Of a stretch of 64,000 nt of DNA, positions 31,685-38,461 are shown in pieces. The notes below the pieces were generated by a model. It saw only the letters and a program-made list of their open reading frames with translations. It was not told the origin of the DNA and ran no database searches. Both the position numbers and the translations under genes were made by a program. The stretch's first letter is position 1; each line of letters opens with the position of its first letter. Where the stretch lies: contig NZ_JADG01000017.1 in NCBI RefSeq assembly GCF_000518265.1, positions 124,001 through 188,000 of the forward strand, written 5' to 3'. This stretch comes from Actinomadura oligospora ATCC 43269 (GTDB taxonomy: Bacteria; Actinomycetota; Actinomycetes; Streptosporangiales; Streptosporangiaceae).

Positions 31685-32842
31685 ATGAAGTCCATTCACG
31701 CAGCCGCAGGCGCCGTCCTCGTGGGCACGGCCATGCTCTCCACGGTCGCACCGGTCAACGCCGCGAGCGGACCGTCCGTCACGAAGGAGACGTTCGGAAA
31801 GCTCGCCGACGGCACCACGGTGGACCGCTACACCCTCAGCAACGCGCACGGGATGCGCGTCCGGATCCTCACCTACGGCGGCATCATCCAGATGCTGGAC
31901 GTGCCGGACCGAAAGGGCCACGACGGCAACGTCGCCCTTGGCTTCGCCACGCTGAAGGACTACGTCGACAAGAACGGCGGCCCGTACTTCGGGGCGCTCA
32001 TCGGACGCTACGCGAACCGTATCGCCAAGGGCCGATTCACCCTGGACGGGACGTCCTACCAGCTCCCCATCAACAACGGCCCCAACAGCCTGCACGGCGG
32101 CATCAAGGGCTTCAACACCAAGGTCTGGAAGGCCACTGCCGTCAAGGGCAAGGGCAGCGTCGCCCTACACCTCACCTACGTCAGCAAGGACGGCGAAGAG
32201 GGCTACCCAGGCACGCTCACGACGAACGTCACCTACACCCTCGGCACCAGCAATCGGCTGAGGCTGGATTACCGGGCAACAACCGACAAGGCCACCATCG
32301 TCAACCTGACGAACCACTCCTATTTCAACCTCGCCGGGGAAGGCACGGGCGACGCCTACGGCCATCGGCTTCAGGTCAACGCCTCCCGCTACACCCCGAC
32401 CGACGCCACCCAGATCCCCACCGGAAAGCTCGCCCCGGTCAAGGGCACTCCGTTCGACTTCACTCGCCCGCACACGATCGGGGAACGCATCCGCGACAAC
32501 GACCCGCAGCTGCTCATCGGCCACGGCTACGACCACAACTTCGTCCTGAACCAGCGCCGCCCGGACGAACTCACCCTCGCCGCCACGGTCACCGAGCCTC
32601 GCACCGGTCGCGTCCTACGCCTCAGCACCACCCAGCCGGGCGTCCAGCTCTACACGGCCAACTTCCTGGACGGCACTCTCGTCGGCACCAGCGGCCACGC
32701 CTACCGCCAAGGCGACGCACTGGCCCTCGAAACCCAGCACTTCCCCGACTCCCCCAACCACACGACCTTCCCCTCGACCGTCCTACGCCCTGGCCAGACC
32801 TTTACCTCGACAACCGTCTACGACTTCTCCACAATCGGCTGA
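31685..32842 (+). CDS. Secreted aldose 1-epimerase (galactose mutarotase family)
   Basis: From the ATG at 31685, with GAGGA upstream, a 385-aa precursor has a signal peptide (MKSIHAAAGAVLVGTAMLST, cleavage after VNA). The GalM fold shows its conserved residues: LTYGGIIQMLDVPDR, RYANRIAKGRF, NNGPNSLHGG with catalytic His, NHSYFNLAG with second His, GHGYDHNFVL, and LETQHFPDSPNHTTFP with the catalytic Glu. It interconverts alpha and beta aldose anomers, here outside the cell. The gene begins 8 bp after the M28 peptidase stop and ends at a T-tailed terminator. Coupling a mutarotase with a peptidase suggests breakdown of glycopeptide-like material, which is speculative. Confidence 0.93.
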   Translation: MKSIHAAAGAVLVGTAMLSTVAPVNAASGPSVTKETFGKLADGTTVDRYTLSNAHGMRVRILTYGGIIQMLDVPDRKGHDGNVALGFATLKDYVDKNGGPYFGALIGRYANRIAKGRFTLDGTSYQLPINNGPNSLHGGIKGFNTKVWKATAVKGKGSVALHLTYVSKDGEEGYPGTLTTNVTYTLGTSNRLRLDYRATTDKATIVNLTNHSYFNLAGEGTGDAYGHRLQVNASRYTPTDATQIPTGKLAPVKGTPFDFTRPHTIGERIRDNDPQLLIGHGYDHNFVLNQRRPDELTLAATVTEPRTGRVLRLSTTQPGVQLYTANFLDGTLVGTSGHAYRQGDALALETQHFPDSPNHTTFPSTVLRPGQTFTSTTVYDFSTIG

Positions 32843-32849
32843 CGCAGTG

Positions 32850-32884
32850 AAGGGGGAGCCGGGCTAACGCCTGCGCTCCCCCTT
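32850..32884 (+). terminator. Rho-independent terminator with T-tract
   Basis: AAGGGGGAGC (32850-32859) and GCTCCCCCTT (32875-32884) form a perfect 10-bp stem with a 15-nt loop, followed by TTGTTTTT-like sequence. It closes the peptidase/epimerase operon. The mtnA remnant on the other strand ends inside the loop, so its last codons come from the hairpin. Confidence 0.92.
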
Positions 32885-33412
32885 GTTTTTCGCCTCCTCA
32901 GTAGGCGTGTGGCCGTTGGCGGGGTCCAGCGGACCGGTCTCGGTGATCAGCGCCGTAATAAACCGGGCCGGGGTCACGTCGAAGCCGGGGTTGTGGGCTC
33001 GCGCGCCTGCAGGGGTGACCGGGATAGGGCCGTTGGTCAGCACTTCGGCGGGCGGGCGCTCTTCGATGGGGATGTGGTCGCCGTCCGGGGTGGAAAGGTC
33101 GATGGTGCTCCAGGGCGCGGCCACCAGGAAGGGGATGTTCGCGGCGGCGCAGGCCAGGGCCACCGCGAGGGTTCCGACCTTGTTCGCCGTATCGCCGTTC
33201 GCCGCTATGCGGTCGGCTCCGACGATCGCGGCGTCTATGCCGCCCCGAAGGATGGTGCCCGCAGCGGCGCTGTCTGGTTGGACGTAGTAGGGAATGCCGA
33301 GTTGGTCGAGCTCCCGGACGTCCCGATACTCCAGGCGCGCGGGCAGGAGCGTCTGGTCGAGAAGGCGCAGGGAGTCGCCGGTCCACGCGATGGGAGCGAT
33401 ATCTGCCGTCAT
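32864..33412 (-). pseudogene. mtnA: Internally deleted S-methyl-5-thioribose-1-phosphate isomerase
   Basis: The 182-codon frame joins two ends of MtnA. Residues 1-37 (MTADIAPIAWTGDSLRLLDQ ... VRELDQL) match the N-terminus; from GIPYYVQPDSAAAG onward it matches the C-terminal third, with GADRIAANGDTANKVGT containing the catalytic Asp. Full MtnA is about 340 aa, so about 160 residues are missing in frame, including the HCN motif with the catalytic Cys and the proline-rich VRGAPA core. The product cannot be an active methionine-salvage isomerase. It is a pseudogene by deletion, or conceivably a repurposed fragment since the frame stays open. The gene starts 4 bp after the CGNR gene stop, and its end overlaps a terminator. 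Confidence 0.85.
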
Positions 33413-33416
33413 GGGT

Positions 33417-33941
33417 TCATTTTCTCGCGCGCCTGTGGGATGCGACGCGTTCGCGGCTGCCGCAGCGTGCTGAGCAGTAGCGGCGGGGCGCGCCACGGCC
33501 CGTCATGACGAAGGGCCTTCCGCAGGAAGCGGACGCGCACACTCCGCCTGGGAGGGCCCTGCGTTCGGCCAGGAGGACGGCCAAGGCGAGCGCAGAAGAG
33601 GCGGCGAACCATTCGGCCCAGGACGCGTCGTCGCTGCGGTCCGCATGGAGGTGCCAGAACGTGCCGTCATGGGCGCTGAGCCTTGGCGGGGCGGCGGCTT
33701 CAGCGAGCAGGTCATTGATGAGGCGGGCGGCGCTGTCGACGTCCTGAGCTCCGAAGATTTCCCAGAGGCGGTCGGCTACCGCACCCAGGGAGGTGACGTC
33801 CTCGTCCGTCACGTCCGGTCTGGTCGGCTCCCCGTGCGCGTGCAGGAGGGACGCGACGGCCGAGGCGTCCGCCTTGTCGACGCGCAGTGCGCCTGTCAAG
33901 GCCGCTGCCCGCTCGGCCGCGTCCGATGGCCGGTTGATCAC
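33417..33941 (-). CDS. ABATE-domain, CGNR-like zinc-finger regulator
   Basis: A 174-aa protein. ABATE domain about 1-128 (LTGALRVDKADASAVASLLH, LINDLLAEAAAPPRLSAHDG), zinc finger about 133-172 with ligands in CASASC and YCSARCGSRERVASHRRAR; the tetrad reads CGSR instead of CGNR. It is divergent from an MFS transporter gene only 28 bp away, the classical regulator/transporter pairing, and reads into the mtnA remnant with a 4-bp gap. Probable repressor of the transporter; ligand unknown. Confidence 0.85.
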   Translation of the reverse strand: MINRPSDAAERAAALTGALRVDKADASAVASLLHAHGEPTRPDVTDEDVTSLGAVADRLWEIFGAQDVDSAARLINDLLAEAAAPPRLSAHDGTFWHLHADRSDDASWAEWFAASSALALAVLLAERRALPGGVCASASCGRPFVMTGRGAPRRYCSARCGSRERVASHRRARK

Positions 33942-33955
33942 CGCATCCTCCTTGT

Positions 33956-33984
33956 GTTACGCCTTTTACATGCTAACCCGTAAC
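33956..33984. promoter_or_regulatory. Possible operator between CGNR and MFS genes
   Basis: GTTACG (33956-33961) and CGTAAC (33979-33984) are inverted, with a TGCTAACCC element between, in the short AT-rich gap between divergent start codons; the second arm overlaps the MFS coding start. The CTAAC core recalls the inverted repeat at 12088-12116 beside another CGNR gene. Short arms make this tentative. Confidence 0.3.
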
Positions 33985-35184
33985 GGAAGTGCGGCGGTCT
34001 ACTTCGCCGGGGCGCTCAGCGCGCGGACGGCCGACGAGATGTCGGCTCCCGCGTTGCTGCTGCTCGGGATGGCCGTGTTGGGGTCGGAGCGTCCGGCCTC
34101 GCTCTTGTTCGCCGCGCTGACCGTGGCGTCCGCCGTGGGCGGGCCGCTGCTCGGTGCTCTGATGGACCGTGCGGCCCGGCCCGGATTGCTCCTGGCTCTC
34201 GCACTCGGCGGTTATGCGGCCGGACTTGCTCTGGTGACGACCGTTCTGGGGCAGCTTGGGATTGCCATGACGGTGGCGGTCTTCACGGGGCTTCTGGCAC
34301 CGTCCCTGTCGGGGGCTTGGACGGCGCGCCTAGCCGACGTCCTGCCTGAGCGGCTTTTGGGGCGCGGCCATTCGCTTGATGCGGCGACCTACAACGTCGC
34401 CGCGCTGGCCGGACCGGCCGCTGCGGGGCTCATCACGGGGGTTGGCACCTATTGGGCCATGGCGGCGACCATCGGATTGCTGCTCTTGGCCGTCCCCGCC
34501 GCATTGACCCTTCCGCGCCAGCAGGCGCGCGCATCTGTTGCCTTCACCGCGGACCTCAAGGCGGGATTCGTCGCCATCGTGCGCGCGCGGGGGTTGCGTC
34601 GGGTCACGGTGGCCTCCATGGTCGCCTTCTTGGGCACGGGCATGCTGATCGTGTCGTGCCCGCCCTTGGGTGAGCGTTACCTCGGCGGAGCTGGCCGTGG
34701 AGGGCTGTTGCTGTCGTTGCTGGCAGCGGGGGCGATGGTCACCGCCACAGTCGCGGCGCGGTGGCCACCCAGGCGCCAACCGGAATCGGTGTTCACCATC
34801 GCCGCCGTGGGGATCGCATTCGGGTTGGCCGGTCTGGCTGTTGCGCCGAATGCATCCGTGCTCGTTGTGGCGGCACTCCTCGCGGGGGCGGGCGAGGGGC
34901 CGCAGTTGGCGGCGGTGTTCGACATCCGGCATCGAGAAGCGCCGGCACGGCTGCGCGGGCAGGTGTTCACCACTGGGGCGAGCCTCAAAATCACCGCCGG
35001 CGCGGTGGGTGCGGCACTGGCGGGCAGCCTGCCCCTGACGTTCGCCCTCGGTTTCGCCGCCGCCACTCAGCTGCTGGCGGCGGCCCTGCTCATCGGGTCA
35101 GGACGCGAACGGGCGCGCCCGCGAGGAACGCCTCGATATCTTCGACGGCCTCGGAGAAGTACCTCCGATAGTTGTCCTCGGTGA
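33970..35184 (+). CDS. MFS transporter
   Basis: A 404-aa membrane protein from the ATG at 33970 (MLTRNGSAAVYFAGALSART), with about 12 hydrophobic segments, a motif A-like loop GALMDRAARPGLLL after the second and a long central loop around 205-235. It belongs to the major facilitator superfamily; substrate unknown, export more likely than uptake given the regulator next to it. The natural protein seems to end near GSGRERARP; the last 20 or so residues (RGTPRYLRRPRRSTSDSCPR) are antisense to the dehydrogenase gene, a 95-bp convergent overlap that suggests a lost stop codon. Confidence 0.85.
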   Translation: MLTRNGSAAVYFAGALSARTADEMSAPALLLLGMAVLGSERPASLLFAALTVASAVGGPLLGALMDRAARPGLLLALALGGYAAGLALVTTVLGQLGIAMTVAVFTGLLAPSLSGAWTARLADVLPERLLGRGHSLDAATYNVAALAGPAAAGLITGVGTYWAMAATIGLLLLAVPAALTLPRQQARASVAFTADLKAGFVAIVRARGLRRVTVASMVAFLGTGMLIVSCPPLGERYLGGAGRGGLLLSLLAAGAMVTATVAARWPPRRQPESVFTIAAVGIAFGLAGLAVAPNASVLVVAALLAGAGEGPQLAAVFDIRHREAPARLRGQVFTTGASLKITAGAVGAALAGSLPLTFALGFAAATQLLAAALLIGSGRERARPRGTPRYLRRPRRSTSDSCPR

Positions 35185-36052
35185 CGTAGCCGAGGTGCGG
35201 CGTGGCGAGGAGGTTCGGGAGCGTCCGGTACTCGTGGTGCTCCGGGAGCGGCTCGATGTCGTAGACGTCCACCCCCGCGCCCGCGATCTGGCCCTCACGC
35301 AGCGCGGTGGCGAGCGCGTCCTGATCCACGATGGACGCGCGGGACGTGTTGATCAGGAAGGCCGTCGGGCGCATCCGCTTCAGCTCGGCCGCGCCGAGCA
35401 GGCCGTCCGTGCGTTCGCCCGGCTTCACATGGACGGTCACGAAGTCGCTGGTCTCCAGCAGGTCGTCCAGCGTGGCCAGGCGGCGCGCCCCGGACTCCGC
35501 GGCCTTCTCGGCGGTGAGGTTCCGGCTCCAGGCGACCACGTCCATGCCGAAGGCGGCGCCGATCGTCGCCACCCGGGAGCCGATCCGGCCGAGCCCGATC
35601 ACACCGAGCCGGCGTCCGTGGAGGTCGGTGCCGAGCGTCTGCTGCCAGGGTCCGCCGGAACGCAACGAACCGTTCTCGGGGATCACGTGGCGGGCCAGGC
35701 CGAGGAGCAGGGCCCAGGTCAGCTCGACGGTGGGGTGGGTGGCGCCGGCCGTCCCGCAGACGGTCACGCCGCGCCGCGCCGCCTCGTCGAGGTCGATCGA
35801 GGCGTTCCGCATGCCGGTGGTGATCAGGAGGCGCAGGTTCGGGAGTCTCGCGAGCAGCTTCTCCGGGAAGGGGGTGCGCTCCCGCATCGCCACGATGATC
35901 TCGCAGTCGCCGATCGTCTCGGCGAGCCGCTCGGGGTCGGGCTCGTGCGCGCGCAGGAAGCGGACGTCGACCCGCGACCCGATCCGCGACCAGTCGGCCA
36001 GAGACTCCGCAACGCCCTGGAAATCGTCGATGACGGCACATTTGATCTTCAT
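35090..36052 (-). CDS. D-2-hydroxyacid dehydrogenase family protein
   Basis: A 320-aa NAD-dependent dehydrogenase starting MKIKCAVIDDFQGVAES. Catalytic domain about 1-100 and 285-320; Rossmann domain about 100-285 with GRRLGVIGLGRIGSRVATIG. Active-site residues are present: Arg in LINTSRASIVD, Glu in DVYDIEPLP, His in LLATPHLGYVT. The family reduces 2-ketoacids or oxidises D-2-hydroxyacids (phosphoglycerate, lactate, glyoxylate); no ACT domain, so not the regulated SerA. Its 3' end overlaps the convergent MFS gene by 95 bp. It is divergent from the SOS mutasome operon. Confidence 0.9.
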   Translation of the reverse strand: MKIKCAVIDDFQGVAESLADWSRIGSRVDVRFLRAHEPDPERLAETIGDCEIIVAMRERTPFPEKLLARLPNLRLLITTGMRNASIDLDEAARRGVTVCGTAGATHPTVELTWALLLGLARHVIPENGSLRSGGPWQQTLGTDLHGRRLGVIGLGRIGSRVATIGAAFGMDVVAWSRNLTAEKAAESGARRLATLDDLLETSDFVTVHVKPGERTDGLLGAAELKRMRPTAFLINTSRASIVDQDALATALREGQIAGAGVDVYDIEPLPEHHEYRTLPNLLATPHLGYVTEDNYRRYFSEAVEDIEAFLAGAPVRVLTR

Positions 36053-36102
36053 TGCCACCACTGTATCCCGACCCCTCAGAACACTTTCTGACCTGGGGTA
36101 AC

Positions 36103-36131
36103 TTGACAATGGTCGAACTTATGTTCGACAT
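36103..36131 (+). promoter_or_regulatory. LexA (SOS) box and promoter of the mutasome operon
   Basis: TTGACA (36103-36108) is a perfect -35 element. GTCGAAC-TTAT-GTTCGAC (36112-36129) contains the perfect mycobacterial/actinobacterial SOS box TCGAAC-N4-GTTCGA, located between -35 and the likely -10 (GACATT, 36127-36132), so LexA would block the promoter. It lies 33 bp before the imuA' start. Confidence 0.92.
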
Positions 36132-36161
36132 TGGCGGAGTGGTGAGCGCAAGGGAGGCGAA

Positions 36162-36905
36162 GTGGCGGACGCGTCGGCGGCCCCCAGTCTCCCGCCGCAC
36201 GCCGCCCTGCGGGACCAGCTCGTGCGTACGGGCGGGCCACGGGTGCCGGTGCTGCCCGCGTTGCGGACGCTCCTCCCGGGCGGTCTGCGGGCGGGCTCGG
36301 TCGTCGGGCTGGACGGTTCCGGGTCGGCGTCCCTGGGCGTCGCGCTGGTCGCCGGGGCGTCCCTGGACGGCGGCACGGAATCGGACGGAGGGTCGAATGG
36401 CTGGTGCGCGGTCGTCGGCGTCCCCGAATTCGGGGTGCTCTCCGCATGCGGCATGGGCGCGGACCCGCGCCGCCTGCTCCTGGTGGACGACCCAGCGGAG
36501 CGGTGGCCCGACGTGGTCGCGGCACTGGTCGAAGCCGTGAGCCTGGTTCTGGTCAGGCCATCTGAGCGTCCCGCGCCCGCAGCCGTCCGCCGTCTGACCG
36601 CCCTCGCGCGCAAGCACGGGAGCGTGCTCGCGCTCACCGGCCCTGCCATGCACACCTGGCCGGGGGTGAGATTGCGGCTTGCCGTGACCGAATCGCACTG
36701 GGAGGGGCTTGGGGACGGTCACGGAGTCCTGGGCGGACGTCGCGCGCTTGTCGTCGCCCAAGGCCATGACGCGCCAGGGGCCGGACGACGCGAATGGCTA
36801 TGGCTACCCAGTGCCGCCGGGCAGGTCGAACCGGCCGAGGCCCCGCGCGCCCGCGCGTCCGGGCGCCCTGTGCTGGAGGTCGTCCGTCCCCGGAGAGTGT
36901 CGTGA
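36162..36905 (+). CDS. imuA': ImuA', RecA-like accessory factor of the SOS mutasome
   Basis: A 247-aa protein from the GTG at 36162 behind AGGGAGG. It has the weak RecA-like fold of actinobacterial ImuA': LRTLLPGGLRAGSVVGLDGSG as the Walker A-like turn (not canonical), LLLVDDPAERWPDVVAALVE as Walker B region and LAVTESHWEGLGDGHG. In mycobacteria ImuA' works with ImuB and DnaE2 in damage-induced mutagenesis. The gene directly follows a LexA box, and its stop overlaps the imuB start (GTGA). The identity rests mainly on context plus this fold. Confidence 0.85.
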   Translation: MADASAAPSLPPHAALRDQLVRTGGPRVPVLPALRTLLPGGLRAGSVVGLDGSGSASLGVALVAGASLDGGTESDGGSNGWCAVVGVPEFGVLSACGMGADPRRLLLVDDPAERWPDVVAALVEAVSLVLVRPSERPAPAAVRRLTALARKHGSVLALTGPAMHTWPGVRLRLAVTESHWEGLGDGHGVLGGRRALVVAQGHDAPGAGRREWLWLPSAAGQVEPAEAPRARASGRPVLEVVRPRRVS

Positions 36906-38461
36906 GCAGGGTGCTGGTGGTGTGGTGCCCCGACTGGCCTGCGACGGCGGTCGGAATCGAGGCCTCCGCGCCGGGAGCGGTCGTGAGCGACGGACGGATC
37001 GCGGCCTGCACGTCGGCGGCACGGGCCGAGGGCGTGAGGCGCGGGATGCGGGTCCGCGACGCCCAGAGGCGCTGCCCTGACCTGCTCGTGCGCACGCGCG
37101 ACACCGATGCCGAGGGCCGCATGTTCCTCGCGGTGGCGGCGGCCGTGAGTGAGCTGACACCCCGGGTCGAGGTCGTCCGGCCGGGCCTGTGCGCCGTGCC
37201 CGCGCGCGGGCCGACGACGTTCTACGGCGGCGAGGAGGCCGCCCGGGTCCTCCTCCAGGACGCCGTGGTCGAGGCGGGCTTCGACTGCGGCGTCGGTGTA
37301 GCGGACGGCCTGTTCGCGGCGGAGTTGGCCGCGCGCGTCCAGGGCGGCGTGGTGGTCCCTCCTGGTGGCGCGGCGGCGTTCCTCGCGCCCTACCCGATGT
37401 CAGTGCTGGATCGTCCCGAACTGACCGACCTGCTGGACCGGCTGGGCATCCGGACGCTGGGCGACTTCGCCGCGCTGCCCGCCGGGCACGTCGCGGGCCG
37501 CTTCGGCGCGGACGGCGCGCTCGCGCACCGGCTCGCGCGTGGGGAACCGCCGCGGCCGGTCGCGCCGTCCGCCGCGTCTGCCGACCTGACCGTCCGCGCC
37601 GATTTCGACCCGCCCGCGCAGTCCGAGGAGGTGACGTTCGCCGCGAAGCGGCTGGCAGGCGAGCTACACGAGTCGCTCGCCGAGCACGGCCGTGACTGTG
37701 TGCGGCTCTCGGTGGAGATCGGTATGGCGGACGGTCACGTCCTGCACCGGCTCTGGCGGCACGACGGCGCGCTGTCCGCGCTCGCCGTGGCCGAACGCGT
37801 CCGCTGGCAGCTCTCCGCATGGCGGACCGACATCCCCGGCCGTAGCGACGCCCCAGGCCGTGCCGACGCCTCCGGCCACGACGAGGACGCCGTGTGGGGC
37901 GGCGTGGTCTGGCTGGAGCTCACTCCTGACCAGCTCGTGCCTGCGGTGGGCAGCCAGGACGCGCTGTGGGGGCAGAGCGGCGTGGACGAGCGTGTCTCGC
38001 GCGCCACCGACCGCATCCAGGCGCTGCTCGGGCACGGCGGTGTGACGCGTCCGGTCCTCGTGGACGGGCGCGGGCCCGGCGAGCAGGTGTTCAAGGTCCC
38101 CGTGGGCGACCTGCCACCGCGGGAGATCCCGGACGGCCCGTGGCCCGGCCGGGTGCCGGCGCCCGCCCCCGCCGTCGTCCCACCGGAGCCTCTGCCCGCC
38201 GCGGTGACGGCTCCAGACGGCGCTCAGGTGCGCGTGTCGGCCCGCTGCGCGGTCTCGGGACCTCCGGCCTACGTCGCGGTCGGCGAGGCGCCTCCGGACG
38301 CCGTGACGGGCTGGACGGGCCCGTGGCCGGTCGCCGAGCGCTGGTGGGAGCCCGAGCGCGCCCGCCGCCGGGCCCGGTTCCAGGTCACGACCGCCGAGGG
38401 GGCCGCGTACCTGCTGGCCGTCGAGGGCGGGCGCTGGCACGTGGAGGCGGCGTATGAGTAA
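36902..38461 (+). CDS. imuB: ImuB, Y-family polymerase homologue of the mutasome
   Basis: A 519-aa protein, GTG start inside the imuA' stop (GTGA). The N-terminus VSRVLVVWCPDWPATAVGIE resembles a Y-family palm, but the catalytic acidic residues are lost (CPDW in place of the usual DxD), as in known ImuB proteins, which act as hubs rather than polymerases. A fingers-thumb region (about 60-240) includes the HhH-like LLDRLGIRTLGDFAALPAGHVAGRF. The C-terminal half contains a beta-clamp binding candidate and the conserved CAVSGPPAYVAVG, GPWPVAERWWEP region ending GRWHVEAAYE. Its last eight bases overlap dnaE2. Confidence 0.92.
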   Translation: MSRVLVVWCPDWPATAVGIEASAPGAVVSDGRIAACTSAARAEGVRRGMRVRDAQRRCPDLLVRTRDTDAEGRMFLAVAAAVSELTPRVEVVRPGLCAVPARGPTTFYGGEEAARVLLQDAVVEAGFDCGVGVADGLFAAELAARVQGGVVVPPGGAAAFLAPYPMSVLDRPELTDLLDRLGIRTLGDFAALPAGHVAGRFGADGALAHRLARGEPPRPVAPSAASADLTVRADFDPPAQSEEVTFAAKRLAGELHESLAEHGRDCVRLSVEIGMADGHVLHRLWRHDGALSALAVAERVRWQLSAWRTDIPGRSDAPGRADASGHDEDAVWGGVVWLELTPDQLVPAVGSQDALWGQSGVDERVSRATDRIQALLGHGGVTRPVLVDGRGPGEQVFKVPVGDLPPREIPDGPWPGRVPAPAPAVVPPEPLPAAVTAPDGAQVRVSARCAVSGPPAYVAVGEAPPDAVTGWTGPWPVAERWWEPERARRRARFQVTTAEGAAYLLAVEGGRWHVEAAYE

